This document shows positions 42,805-52,900 of a stretch of DNA of 64,000 nucleotides, one piece after another. This DNA is from Nonomuraea jabiensis (lineage in GTDB: Bacteria > Actinomycetota > Actinomycetes > Streptosporangiales > Streptosporangiaceae), in contig NZ_JACHMB010000001.1 of assembly GCF_014204795.1 (NCBI RefSeq), positions 9,250,501-9,314,500 on the forward strand, in the 5' to 3' direction. The number at the start of each line of letters is the position of its first letter. Within the stretch, counting starts at the first letter, position 1. The notes beneath the pieces are model-generated. The model made no database searches. It saw only the letters and a list, made by a program, of their open reading frames with translations, and had not been told where the DNA came from. The position numbers and the translations under genes were made by a program.

Positions 42805-43742
42805 ACACCGCAACGAAGCTCGGCTCCTATGTCCTGGGCCTGGCCGTCGTCTTCGGCGGCGCCTTAGGGGCGGGGAAGGCGTTCGGGCCGGTCGCGGCAC
42901 CGGCGGTGGAGGACCACAGCGCCATGACGGCGCCCACCGCGAGCGCGGAACATGGGGAGCACGCCACCCAGCAGGCGACGAACGATACCCCTGGGGGGCT
43001 CCAAGTGTCCGAGAACGGTTACACCCTCAACCCGCTCACCGAGACGATCAAGCCGGGAGAGCCGACCGACGTCCGCTTCACCGTGACCGGACCCGATGGC
43101 GGGCCAGTCACCGACTACCAGGTCGAACATGACAAGAAGTTGCACTTCATCGTCGTCTCCCGCGACCTTCGGAGCTTCCAGCACGTACATCCGGAGATGA
43201 CGCCTGACGGGACCTGGTCGGTCAAGCTGACACTGCCGAAGGCAGGCGCGTACCGCGCCTTCGCCGACTTCACCCCCACCGGCGGTGAGGCGCTGACGCT
43301 GGGCGCCGACCTGTCCGTGGCAGGCGACTACAAGCCCGAGGCGCTGCCGCAGGACAGCCGCACCGCGACCGTCGACGGATACACCGTCACCCTGGAAGGG
43401 GAGCTGACGCCGGGGCAGGCGAGCAAGCTCACCCTGAGGGTCAGCAAGGACGGCAAGCCGGTGACCGACCTGCAGCCTTACCTCGGCGCCTACGGCCACC
43501 TGGTCGCCCTGCGCGCCAGGGACCTGGCCTACCTGCACGTCCACCCGGACGGTGAGCCCGGCGACGGCAAGACCAAGGCCGGACCGGAGATCGTCTTCTA
43601 CGCCGAGGTGCCCAGCACCGGCGACTACCGGCTGTTCCTGGACTTCCAGCACGAGGGCGAGGTCCGCACCGCCGACTTCACCCTCGGCGCGGGTCGGCAG
43701 CCGGCGATCCCGACGCCGGCGCCCAGCGGGCACGGCCACTGA
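42801..43742 (+). CDS. Secreted His-rich copper-associated protein
   Basis: A 313-residue exported protein. The N-terminal helix (KLGSYVLGLAVVFGGALGAG) is a signal or anchor. Next come HSAMTAPTASAEHGEHATQQ, a His/Met-rich segment, and two beta-sandwich domains. The first contains HDKKLHFIVVSRDLRSFQHV and HPEMTPDGTW; the second contains GAYGHLVALRARDLAYLHVH and PDGEPGDG. The paired HVHP motifs are probable copper ligands. It ends SGHGH. Proteins of this layout recur between copZ and copA in actinomycetes. A periplasm-like copper buffer is likely. Confidence 0.8.
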   Translation: MNTATKLGSYVLGLAVVFGGALGAGKAFGPVAAPAVEDHSAMTAPTASAEHGEHATQQATNDTPGGLQVSENGYTLNPLTETIKPGEPTDVRFTVTGPDGGPVTDYQVEHDKKLHFIVVSRDLRSFQHVHPEMTPDGTWSVKLTLPKAGAYRAFADFTPTGGEALTLGADLSVAGDYKPEALPQDSRTATVDGYTVTLEGELTPGQASKLTLRVSKDGKPVTDLQPYLGAYGHLVALRARDLAYLHVHPDGEPGDGKTKAGPEIVFYAEVPSTGDYRLFLDFQHEGEVRTADFTLGAGRQPAIPTPAPSGHGH

Positions 43743-43763
43743 GCGAGAGAAAGGAGAACGGTG

Positions 43764-45998
43764 ATGTCCTCTGTCACTGACGACCGGCAGAACGCGGTCG
43801 AGCTCTCGATCGGCGGCATGACGTGCGCCTCGTGCGCCAACCGGATCGAGCGCAAGCTCAACAAGATGGACGGCGTGACGGCGACGGTCAACTACGCCAC
43901 GGAGAAGGCCAAGGTCACCTTCCCCGAGGACGTCGACCCGCAGCAGCTCATCGCCGAGGTGGAGAAGGCCGGCTACACGGCCGCTCTGCCCGCGCCGCCC
44001 AAGACGGAAGCGGCCGAGCAGGAGCCGCAGGACGAGCTCCAGCCACTGCGGCAGCGGCTGGTGACATCGGTGGTGCTGGCGGTGCCAGTGATCGCGATGG
44101 CGATGATCCCGCCGTTGCAGTTCACCAACTGGCAGTGGTTGTCGCTGGTGCTGGCCGCGCCGGTGGTGGTGTACGCGGGCTGGCCGTTCCACAAGGCCGC
44201 CTGGACCAACCTCCGGCACGGCGCCGCCACCATGGACACGCTGATCTCGATCGGCACGCTCGCCGCCCTCGGCTGGTCGCTGTGGGCCCTGTTCTTCGGC
44301 ACCGCGGGCACGCCGGGGATGACGCACCCGTTCGCGTTCACCATCGAGCGCAGTGACGGCTCGGGCAACATCTACCTGGAGGCGGCGGCGGGAGTGACGG
44401 CGTTCATCCTGGCCGGCCGGTATTTCGAGGCGCGTTCCAAGCGGCGGGCCGGCGCGGCGCTGCGGGCTCTGCTGGAGCTGGGCGCCAAGGATGTCGCAGT
44501 GTTGCGCGGCGGTGTGGAGACGCGGATCCCGAGCGACCAGCTCAATGTGGGAGACCGGTTCGTCGTCCGGCCCGGCGAGAAGATCGCCACCGATGGCGTG
44601 ATCGAGGAGGGCACCTCGGCGGTCGACGCCTCCATGCTGACCGGCGAGTCCGTACCCGTCGAGGTCCGGGCCGGCGACACGGTCACGGGCGCCACCGTGA
44701 ACGCGGGCGGGCGCCTGATCGTCCGCGCCACGCGGGTGGGCGCCGACACGCAGCTCGCGCAGATGGCCAAGCTGGTGGAGGAGGCCCAGACCGGTAAGGC
44801 GCAGGTGCAGCGGCTGGCCGACCGGATCTCGGGCATCTTCGTGCCTATCGTGATCGCGCTGGCCATCGGCACCCTGGGGTTCTGGCTGGGTACCGGCGAC
44901 GGCGTGGGCGCCGCCTTCACCGCCGCAGTGGCGGTGTTGATCATCGCTTGCCCGTGCGCGCTGGGGCTGGCCACGCCGACGGCGCTCCTGGTGGGCACCG
45001 GGCGGGGTGCTCAGCTGGGCATCCTGATCAAGGGGCCGGAGGTGCTGGAGTCCACCCGCCGCATCGACACGATCGTGCTGGACAAGACCGGCACGGTCAC
45101 CGAGGGCAAGATGACCCTGACCGATGTCCATGTGGCCGAGGGCCAGGACGAGTCCGAGGTGCTGCGCCTCGCCGGGGCGCTGGAGCACGCCTCCGAGCAC
45201 CCGATCGCCCAGGCCATCGCCAAGGGTGCTGCCGCCCGCGTCGGCGGGCTTCCTGCGCCGGAGGACTTCGCCAACATGGAAGGGCTCGGCGTGCAGGGCA
45301 TCGTCGACGGGCACGCCGTGCTGGTGGGCCGGCCCAGGCTGCTGGAGGAGTGGTCACAGCACCTCACGCCCGAGCTGGAGCGAGAGCTGCACGCCGCCCA
45401 GGCCGCCGGCCGGACGGCGGTGGCGGTCGGCTGGGACGGCGAGGCCCGCGCGGTGCTCGTGGTGGCCGACGTGGTGAAACCCACGAGCAAGGAGGCCATC
45501 GAGCGGTTCCGGTCACTCGGCCTTACCCCGGTGTTGCTGACCGGTGACAACGAGGCCGTGGCCAGGACGGTGGCGGCCGAGGTGGGCATCGACGAGGTGA
45601 TCGCCGAGGTATTGCCCGCCGACAAGGTCGACGTGGTCAAGAAGCTGCAGGCCGAGGGCAAGGTCGTGGCCATGGTCGGAGACGGCGTCAACGACGCCGC
45701 CGCGCTCGCCCAGGCCGACCTCGGGCTGGCGATGGGCACCGGCACCGACGCCGCCATCGAGGCCTCCGACCTCACCCTGGTCCGCGGCGACCTGCGGGTG
45801 GCGGCCGACGCCATCCGCCTGTCGCGCAGGACGCTCGGCACGATCAAGAGCAACCTGTTCTGGGCCTTCGCCTACAACGTGGCGGCACTGCCGCTGGCCG
45901 CGCTGGGGCTGCTCAACCCGATGATCGCCGGAGCCGCGATGGCGTTCTCCAGCGTCTTCGTGGTCAGCAACAGCCTGCGGCTACGCCGCTTCAAGTAG
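43764..45998 (+). CDS. copA: Copper-exporting P1B-type ATPase
   Basis: A 744-residue Cu(I) exporter. The N-terminal HMA domain has GGMTCASCANRIERKLNKMD (about 16-35). The membrane CPC motif is in IIACPCALGLATPTALL (about 393-409), phosphorylation Asp in VLDKTGTVTEGKM (about 440), HP motif in ASEHPIAQAIA and the hinge GDGVNDAAALAQADLG (about 639). The last helices read NVAALPLAALGLLNPMIAGA, with the copper-type Asn. ATG 43764 was chosen over GTG 43761 for AAGGAG spacing. It ends the csoR operon, followed by a two-way terminator. Confidence 0.95.
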   Translation: MSSVTDDRQNAVELSIGGMTCASCANRIERKLNKMDGVTATVNYATEKAKVTFPEDVDPQQLIAEVEKAGYTAALPAPPKTEAAEQEPQDELQPLRQRLVTSVVLAVPVIAMAMIPPLQFTNWQWLSLVLAAPVVVYAGWPFHKAAWTNLRHGAATMDTLISIGTLAALGWSLWALFFGTAGTPGMTHPFAFTIERSDGSGNIYLEAAAGVTAFILAGRYFEARSKRRAGAALRALLELGAKDVAVLRGGVETRIPSDQLNVGDRFVVRPGEKIATDGVIEEGTSAVDASMLTGESVPVEVRAGDTVTGATVNAGGRLIVRATRVGADTQLAQMAKLVEEAQTGKAQVQRLADRISGIFVPIVIALAIGTLGFWLGTGDGVGAAFTAAVAVLIIACPCALGLATPTALLVGTGRGAQLGILIKGPEVLESTRRIDTIVLDKTGTVTEGKMTLTDVHVAEGQDESEVLRLAGALEHASEHPIAQAIAKGAAARVGGLPAPEDFANMEGLGVQGIVDGHAVLVGRPRLLEEWSQHLTPELERELHAAQAAGRTAVAVGWDGEARAVLVVADVVKPTSKEAIERFRSLGLTPVLLTGDNEAVARTVAAEVGIDEVIAEVLPADKVDVVKKLQAEGKVVAMVGDGVNDAAALAQADLGLAMGTGTDAAIEASDLTLVRGDLRVAADAIRLSRRTLGTIKSNLFWAFAYNVAALPLAALGLLNPMIAGAAMAFSSVFVVSNSLRLRRFK

Positions 45999-46008
45999 GT
46001 CCAACCGC

Positions 46009-46040
46009 AATGGCTCCGGGCCGATCGGCTCGGAGCCATT
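46009..46040. terminator. Bidirectional hairpin between copA and the M56 relic
   Basis: AATGGCTCCG (46009-46018) pairs with CGGAGCCATT (46031-46040), and the inner GGCCGATCGGCT also pairs. The right arm reaches the stop codon of the convergent M56 gene, so it probably terminates both. Confidence 0.8.
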
Positions 46041-46813
46041 CACATCCCTGATGTTGTGACGAACATCCATAGTCCCTGGCCGACGCACATCATGAGGCTG
46101 GTCGCGGCGACGAGCCCGGTCAGGGAGAGTCCCACCAGGCCGAGGCCGGCCTTGTGCGACGGTGGAGCGTCGCCGACGAGTTGGGCCACTCTCGCGGCGG
46201 CCGCGCCGTCGAAGGCCGCGACACCCGCGGGCGCCGCGTGTCCGTCCATGGCCAGCAGAGCCCCCTCGACGTGACGGGCGCCCACTTGCGCGATCGCCGC
46301 GCGGTCGGCGGACAGTTCGGCCCGTTCCTTCTGCACCCGCGCCGCCCACCGCAGCAGCGGAAGGAAGAACAGCACGTCCGTGGCCGCGTCCAACAGCACT
46401 CTGCGAAGGGGATCGCGGCGCCGCGCGTGTGCGGCCTCGTGGCACAGGACCGCCCTCAGCTCGTCGTCGCTCAGCTTGTCCACGAGACCCGCGCTCACGT
46501 AGACCCGGGGCCGGAGCATGCCGGCGCAGAAAGCCAAGGGCTCCTTCGTGGTCAGTAAAGCCGTCCTGGCGGAGAACGCGGTGTGCGGCAGCCTCGCGAG
46601 CCATCAGGCGGACTGCCAGGCCAGCCACGTGGCCCTGGCGGCGACGGAGACGATGCTCACGCCGGCCACGACGGCGAACGCCAACCCCCAGCACTCGGCC
46701 ATGGTCATGCTCATGCCGAGCTCGGGCGAAGGGCTCCAGAGCAGCCGGATCGCGATCAGCATGAGCACGATCGCGAGCAGGACAGGTCGGTGGCGCAGGC
46801 TGTAAAGGATCAT
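46040..46813 (-). pseudogene. M56-type metallopeptidase with an in-frame TGA
   Basis: The minus-strand frame from ATG 46813 gives two or three membrane helices (VLLAIVLMLIAIRLLW, LAFAVVAGVSIVSVAARATW), then AWQSA and a TGA at 46604-46606. The same frame continues WLARLPHTAFSARTALLTTK, FCAGMLRPRVYVSAGLVDKL and the zinc motif in AVLCHEAAHARRRDP, ending with another membrane helix and TTSGM. Only one base change would restore the protein. BlaR1-like M56 peptidases often pair with BlaI/CopY repressors near copper or lactam genes; no such repressor is seen here. The N-terminus also looks short. Confidence 0.8.
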
Positions 46814-47276
46814 CCCCGAGGTTGCCCGCGCCGCCGCCGAATCCACCGCCGCCCTTATCAGCACCGCTCCAGACGCCCGGCAGGCTCGCCTGATCACCTT
46901 GCCCGCCCGCACCTGACACCACTCGGTAGCCAGGCAGGCCCGCGGCTCATGCCGCGGGCCTGCCTCGTCTTGTGGGGCGAGCGACCAGCGGACTGAAAGT
47001 CTGCTCGGCCACGAGGTGAGCGCGGACGAAGCAAGCACAGGAACCGATTCTTGACCACACGCCAACTGCGGCTTGGCTGAGTGGGCCGTGGAGGTGTTCT
47101 GACTTGATCTTCTCTTGATCGTCACATGGGTCTGATGTGACATTGGCGCACTAGATGATCTACCGCATCGCGCAACCCGCGCCGACGAGCAACCACCGAG
47201 CAACCAACCGTGATCAACAACGAGATTGGAGGCCGGTGGGAACCGAGAAACCCCAGGTCGATCGCGGTGTTGGAGA
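46814..47276. other. Gap between the copper region and the tRNA-derived repeat
   Basis: No recognised gene. It includes one copy of GAGCAACCACCGAGCAACCA (47187-47206), which recurs on the other side of the tRNA-derived repeat. Confidence 0.4.
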
Positions 47277-47587
47277 GTAGGGCGGGTGGGACTTGAACCC
47301 ACGACCCACGGATTATGAGAATCCTCGGTTGATGTCGCTCGGTGTCACGGAGTGCTGTTTTGTATTGTCGCGGCCGGAATTATCCCCGTCGTCGTGTCGG
47401 TCTGTGCCGACGTGTGCCGTGCTGTATCGCGTGCACGCGAGCAACCACCGAGCAACCATGCGTTCTTGACCATCGGCGCTATGTGCCATTTGTCCCGATC
47501 TCGGCGCGGCTGTCTGGGGCCAGGCTTGCGTGGTGAACTCGAACTTTACGGCGGATCGAACGTGTGCGAGCGACCACCGAGCAGCCA
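47187..47587. repeat. Three 20-bp direct repeats around the left att-like site
   Basis: GAGCAACCACCGAGCAACCA occurs exactly at 47187-47206 and 47439-47458, and with two changes at 47568-47587. The first copy is left of the tRNA-derived repeat and the other two right of it. Each also contains an internal GAGCAACCA doubling. Position and size suit arm-type binding sites of an integrase. Confidence 0.55.
47277..47319 (-). repeat. tRNA 3'-half (CAT anticodon), left copy; probable attachment site
   Basis: Read on the minus strand this 43-nt block has an anticodon loop CTCATAA, a T arm GTGGGTTCAAGTCCCAC and an acceptor end CGCCCTA. It is thus the 3' half of a tRNA with a CAT anticodon (elongator Met, or Ile after modification). 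No matching 5' half lies at higher coordinates. The same block, one base different, is at 60454-60496 in the same orientation. Confidence 0.8.
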
Positions 47588-47659
47588 TCGCCTGGTCATG
47601 TGCGTCCACGGGCAGGATGGCTCGCGGTGGACCTCGGATGCGATGCATGGTCTGCCTGA

Positions 47660-48115
47660 CGTGCATGGACGTGGTTTTCGGCAGGCGCAGATTCTGCACA
47701 TGGCGAGTATCGACCCGGCGCCCCGCCGGGCCGACTTGGCGGCAGTTCCTGACCGCTCAAGCTCACGCGATCATCGCGTGTGACTTCCTGGTGGTCGAGA
47801 TGGTGTTGCTCAAACGGCTGCATGTGCTGGTCAATATCAAGCATGGCACCCGGCCATTGCACCTGGCCGGAGTGACCACGCATCCGACCGGGGCGTGGCC
47901 GGTGCAGCAGGCCCGCAACTAGTGATGGACCTGGGGGAGCGCAGCGCCAGGCTGCGGTTCATGATCCACGGTCGGGATCCGTTGTTCAGCGGCCTTTCGC
48001 GAGGTCTTCCGAGCCGAAGGGCTGAGGATCATTCCTCGCGCTGCCGCAGGCGCCGAAGGTGAACTCCATCTGCGAACGGGTCATCGTACTCTACGTCGCG
48101 AACTCCTGGACCAGC
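47660..48115 (+). pseudogene. Integrase-core transposase fragment A
   Basis: Frames together read GPTWRQFLTAQAHAIIACDF, KRLHVLVNIKHGTRPLHLAG, then, after QARN and a stop, LVMDLGERSARLRFMIHGRD and the end of a DDE core. It is an IS3/IS481-like integrase-core protein. There are at least three frame changes. At 48115 it runs directly into fragment B at the equivalent helix (ELLDQLLRSQAEAI), as if two related copies recombined. Confidence 0.7.
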
Positions 48116-48699
48116 TCCTGCGTTCGCAAGCCGAAGCTATTTTGGCCTGCGACTTCATCGAGGCCGTCGCGCTCAATGGACAACGTCAGTACATCCCGGC
48201 CGTCATCGAGCACGCCACCCGGCACATCCGTGTGTTGAGCACCACCGCCCACCCGACCGCGAGCTGGGCGTTCCAGGCGATGAAGAATCTCATGATGGAT
48301 TTGGACGACGCGGGCTGCCAGGCGCGCTATCTGATCCGTGACCGGGATGGGAAGTTCCCCGCTCGGATGGAGGAGATCCTCGCCGGGGCCGGCATCCAGA
48401 CCGTACTCACCGGTATCCGGGTGCCGCGGATGAACGCGGTCATGGAGCGGTGGGTGCAATCGTGTCGCCGTGAGCTTCTCGACCGCTGCCTGCTATGGAT
48501 CGAACACCACCTGCGGCATGCCCTGCGCGAGTACGAACGGTTCTGCGACCGGCACCGCGCCCCTCAAGCCTTGGCCCAGGCGGCCCCGCTGCGTAACGTC
48601 CCGGATCCGATCACCGATCCAGAGCGAATCGCCGGCTTGAACATACGCCGACGAGACCGGCTTGGTGGAGTCCTCAACGAGTACTCGCATGCCGCTTGA
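48116..48699 (+). pseudogene. Integrase-core transposase fragment B
   Basis: An open frame of about 190 residues carries a complete DDE core: ACDFIEAVALNGQRQYIPAV (first Asp), YLIRDRDGKFPARMEEILAG (second Asp) and PRMNAVMERWVQSCRRELLD (Glu). The C-terminal part reads YERFCDRHRAPQALAQAAPL. The N-terminal DNA-binding half is missing because the frame begins in fragment A. It may be transcribed but is unlikely to be active alone. Confidence 0.7.
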
Positions 48700-48825
48700 A
48701 CTGCATGGATGGGGTTTTCGGCAGACACAGCACCCAGCGCTCGGCCGGAAGTCTTGTGAAGACGATCAGGGACAACGGATGCGACACCTCGCCACGGATG
48801 CTTGTCCAGGGTTGCTGTAGCCGCA

Positions 48826-49521
48826 CTACGGTGATGTCGTTTTCCGCGCTTGGCCGGGTGGGGTGTGCAGTTCCTGGGAGGGCCGGTCATCCGCAGGTAG
48901 TTGTGCTGATTTCTTCTCTTGGCCCGGTGGCTGTCCGCCTTGGCCGGGTGGGGTGTGCGAAGGACTGGTCTCGGGGGGCGCGCTCAGCGACGCCTGCTGC
49001 GTGCCGGTCGCGGTGGGCCGGCTGTGTGGTTTCGACGACTTGGGGATGTCCGGCAGTGTGGCTGCAGTATGCGGCTGGTGTCGTGGAGGCGTTGCCTGGG
49101 CCGCGGCGGCAGCGGGTGGAGTGGTGCGGGTTCGGCGCGCAGTGGAGGTCGGGCGCGGGCGGCTCGTCGGAGCAATGGCGGAGGCGATGATCCGGCGTGG
49201 GGCCGGGGTGGCTCTTGTCGGTGTGGCGTTGGGGCGGGCGGAAAGGGCGGCTGGGGGCGGGCTGGTGATGTTGCTCTCCGGGATCGGCACTTCGTCGAAG
49301 GTGGGGGAGCTGGCAGGGATGCCCACCAGGAGGGCGGCCGCGACGAGGTGGAGGAGACCGGCCAGGACGGTGGCGGTCCGGATCGCCTGCCCGCGGGTGC
49401 GCCGCCGTTCGGTGGTGGCTTGGTGAGGGCGGGTCGTCACCGTGGACGCGTTCTGGCCGACGACATGGATGTCCTCCCGGAGTCGAGGGCGGGCAACGGC
49501 AAACCTTATCGATCTAGACAT
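48826..49521 (-). CDS. Proline/threonine-rich single-pass membrane protein
   Basis: A 231-residue low-complexity protein. A basic N-terminal tail (TRPHQATTERRRTRGQAIRT) precedes one membrane helix (ATVLAGLLHLVAAALLVGIP). The external part is Pro, Thr, Ala, Arg and Ser-rich (PPPAALSARPNATPTRATPA) and ends with three PPGQ motifs (HTPPGQGGQPPGQEKK, LHTPPGQARK). No family. It lies divergently upstream of the RHS gene inside element A. It may be a cell-wall-spanning anchor, or a GC-driven frame; the coherent membrane topology favours a real gene. Confidence 0.45.
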   Translation of the reverse strand: MSRSIRFAVARPRLREDIHVVGQNASTVTTRPHQATTERRRTRGQAIRTATVLAGLLHLVAAALLVGIPASSPTFDEVPIPESNITSPPPAALSARPNATPTRATPAPRRIIASAIAPTSRPRPTSTARRTRTTPPAAAAAQATPPRHQPHTAATLPDIPKSSKPHSRPTATGTQQASLSAPPETSPSHTPPGQGGQPPGQEKKSAQLPADDRPSQELHTPPGQARKTTSP

Positions 49522-49651
49522 GGATGGTGACGGCGGTCAAGAGCGTCGGGCAAAGATTCGCCGCCGTACGCCTGCCTCACGTGCGTTTCTGCACGTCGTG
49601 GGCTTCGGGAGAAGGGGCTTACGGACTGAGTCAGTTGCTGTGAGTTCGCTG

Positions 49652-49669
49652 GGAGTTGACTCCCAGGTA
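49652..49669. repeat. 18-bp sequence shared with the integrase start at 6241
   Basis: GGAGTTGACTCCCAGGTA is identical at 49652-49669 and 6241-6258. Here it is extended to GGGAGTTGACTCCC, a 6-bp-arm palindrome. It lies in the 415-bp gap 49522-49941 upstream of the RHS gene, in which I see no other gene. Confidence 0.55.
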
Positions 49670-49941
49670 CTTTGCGGAGCGGTTTCAGCGACCTGGACCT
49701 TTCACTCTCCGTTACATCTTCTGAGGGTTGGCTGGAACCCCATCTTCGGGCGGATTTTCGCAGCCCGACGGGCCCTCGCAGGCCATTCAACAGTGTGTTC
49801 GACTCTTTGAGTGGATCACTTTCTGTGGTTCTTGACCGAATGTGCCGATTTGTGGCGTGATGCGGATGTTTTGCCTCAAGGGATCTTTAGATCCTCCTTA
49901 TCTGCGACCCCTGGCGGGTCGCGTGAGCGTGGAGTGTGTCC

Positions 49942-52900
49942 GTGTCGCAATTACCCGTCCCACGACCGCAATCGGCCCAACGGCCCCGACCTAGACGTCA
50001 CGCACGGTTACGTCGGCATGTCGTCCTCATCACCGCCCTCGCACTGGTGGCCTCGCTCGCTTCGGCACCGCCCGCCGCGGCGCAGAGCGGGCCGGCCGAG
50101 CCCGGGCTGCTGTCGCGCACGTCGAGTTGGGTTACCGCGCAGTCGAGCTGGCTGGCCGGGGAGGTGGCCGGCTGGTTCGCCGAGGAGCCGAAGGGGGAGA
50201 TACGCCCGGCTCAGGCGCCGATCACGTTGCCGGGCCGAGATGGCACGCCGGCGCAGCTGAAGCTGGATCCGGTCAAGGAGCCGGGCAAGCGGGTCAAGGA
50301 ACTGACCGAGCAGCGCACCGCGGTGAGTAAGACCTTCGAGCTGGAGGACGGCCGCCGGCAGGTGGAGATCTCGGCGGTGCGCCAGCACGTGCGGGACGAG
50401 TCCGGCACGTGGCGGCCGGTGGAAACCCGGGTGCGGGAGCAGGCAGAGGACGGTTTCACGCTGGCGGCCGAGCGGACCGGGTACGTCGCCCGGTTCGGCG
50501 AGCGCAGTGACCGGCTGGTGCGGGTCGGGCTCGGCGAGGCGCAGGTGACCTTCGGGCTGCCGGGCGAGCCGCGGACGATCAAGCCGGAGGTGGACGGAGC
50601 GAAGGTCACCTACCGGGGCGCGTTCGGTGAGGGCGCGGACCTGGTGTACGAGGTGACCGCGTCCGGGGTGAAGGAGGGCATCGTGCTCGCCCGCGCCCCG
50701 CAGGGCACCCCGTCGTACCAGTTCACCGTCAGCATGTCCGGAGGGCTGCAGGCCAAGGCGAACCCGGACGGGTCGATCGGTTTCGTGCCGCCGTCCGGCA
50801 AGGGAGCGGTGTTCACGATCCCGAAGCCGTACATGATCGATACGGCCGACGACGCGGCCTCGCCGTACGGCAAGCGCTTCTCTGCCGCCGTCACCCAGAC
50901 GCTGGGCGAGCAGTCGACCTTGACGGTCACCCCCGACGCGGGCTGGCTGGCCGCTCCCGAGCGGTCCTGGCCGGTGACCATCGACCCGACCGTCGTGATC
51001 GCACCGGACTGGTCAACCTCCAGCGACGCGATGATCGTCTCCACCTCACCGACCACGAACTACGACGTCGACCTGCGGCTGAGCGTGGGCCGATCGGGGA
51101 CGAGCGTGTATCGCGGTCTGGTGCGGTTCGATCTGGCGGGGCTGGTCCCCGAGGGGACGACGATCGACAAGGCCGAGATGGGGCTGTACTACGACCAGAC
51201 GCTGGCCGGCTCGACGGGATCGGTGGCGCTGGAGGCTCGGCGGGTGACCCAGCCGTGGGACCCCAGCACGGTGACCTGGAACTCGATCAACACCGCGATG
51301 GGCGAGGTCGCCGCCACCGCGACCTTCCAGGCCGCCCAGGCCAACCTCTGGCACACCTACACCGTCACCGACCTGGCCCGCGCCTGGCTGGCCGGGACGA
51401 CGCCGAACCACGGCGTGATGGTCAAGGCGGTCAACGAGACGGTGGCGGCGGGCGGCCCGCAGTACGCGGAGGGCGAATGGGCCAAGGGTTTCCCGGAGAA
51501 CCCGATGCCCAAGCTGACCCTCACCTACGGGACCCCGTCGGTGCAGCTCGGACGGCCGCTGGTGGTACACGCCACCGGCGCGGAGCTGGCCTGGAAGCCC
51601 TATGACGGGCCTGGCGAGGTCACCGAGTACCAGATACACCGCAGCCGGGACCTCTCCTTCACCCCGTCCCCGGCCACCCTGGTGGCGCCGCTGGACAGCA
51701 AGGCGACCACGTACGTGGACACCTCGGCCACGCCGAACACGAAGGTGGCCTACCAGGTGGTGGCGGTGCGTTCGGCCGGGCAGGCCTCGACGTCGGGGCC
51801 GTTGATCGTGGAGCTGCCCAACGCGGGCATCACCGCGGCCACCATCCCGCCCAGCGCCGACACCACGCTGACCAGCTGCCAGCCCAGCGTCGGGCACGAC
51901 AAGCTGGGCGAGCGCGCGAACCTGTCGGCCGGCTTCGGCGGCACCGCCTTCGGCACGACCAGGGCGCTGCTGAAGTTCGACACCTCCATCATCCCGGCAG
52001 GCATCAAGGAGGTCATGGCGAACCTGCGGATCTTCCAGGTTGCCCACCGTGGCCTCGAGCCGAGCTACCACTTCTACCCGCTGACCCGCTCCTTCGACGA
52101 GGCCACCGCCTCCTGGCAGCAGGCCGCACCCGGAGTGCCCTGGACGAAGGCGGGCGGCGACCACGAGACCGCCTCAGTGGGGCAGGGCTTCTTCACCTCT
52201 CCGACCGACCCGGACTTCTCCAGTTGGTGGGCGCCACGCGGGTTCGACGCGCTGGCGCAGCGCTGGATCAGCGACCCGTCCACCAACCACGGCCTGCTGC
52301 TGCGCGCCGACAGCGAGTCGTCCAAGGCCTGCCCGACCAGCGGAGACGGCGACTCCTTCACCTCCTCCGAGGCGGCCGAACCGGAGGTACGGCCGTGGCT
52401 GCACGTCCTCTACTACGACCCGACCCAGACCTACAGCGCCCCCAGCACCCCGTCCCGGATGGCCGGCGGCGAGCAGCGGACGGTCGACGTCACGATCACC
52501 AACACCACCAGCGAGACCTGGCCGGCCGGCTCCACCCGGCTGGGCTACTTCTGGAAACTGCCGGACGGCACGGACGTGACCGGCGACACCCAGCTGTTCA
52601 CCCCGCTGGAAGCAGCGCTGGAGCCACGTGACACGGTCACCGTTCAGGCCCAGGTCAAGGCCCCCACGCTGGCCTCGGGCAACCTGGCGGACGCCGCCTC
52701 GCTGGTGTGGGACGTGCACGACACCACTACCAACAGCTGGAAGTCCGCCAGCCACCAGCTGCCGCAACTGCCGCAGCAGATCCGCCTGGAGTCCCCGACC
52801 AGCGACCTGCTGGGGCTGGAGAAGTTCTACGCCTACACCGGCAAGAACACCGGCGCCGGAGCGACCGCGCTGGTCAACCCGTATGCGGGCAACGTGGTGT

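Noticed and set aside
42985..43001. ATACCCCTGGGGGGCTC as another CsoR box
   Set aside because: The right arm is imperfect and it lies inside the coding sequence of the secreted copper protein.
42864..45314. 816-codon minus-strand frame across the copper genes
   Set aside because: Shadow of copA and its upstream gene, both with full family motifs.
47277..47319. A complete tRNA gene at the left repeat
   Set aside because: The anticodon stem has no 5' partner and there is no D arm in the adjoining sequence; only the 3' half is present.
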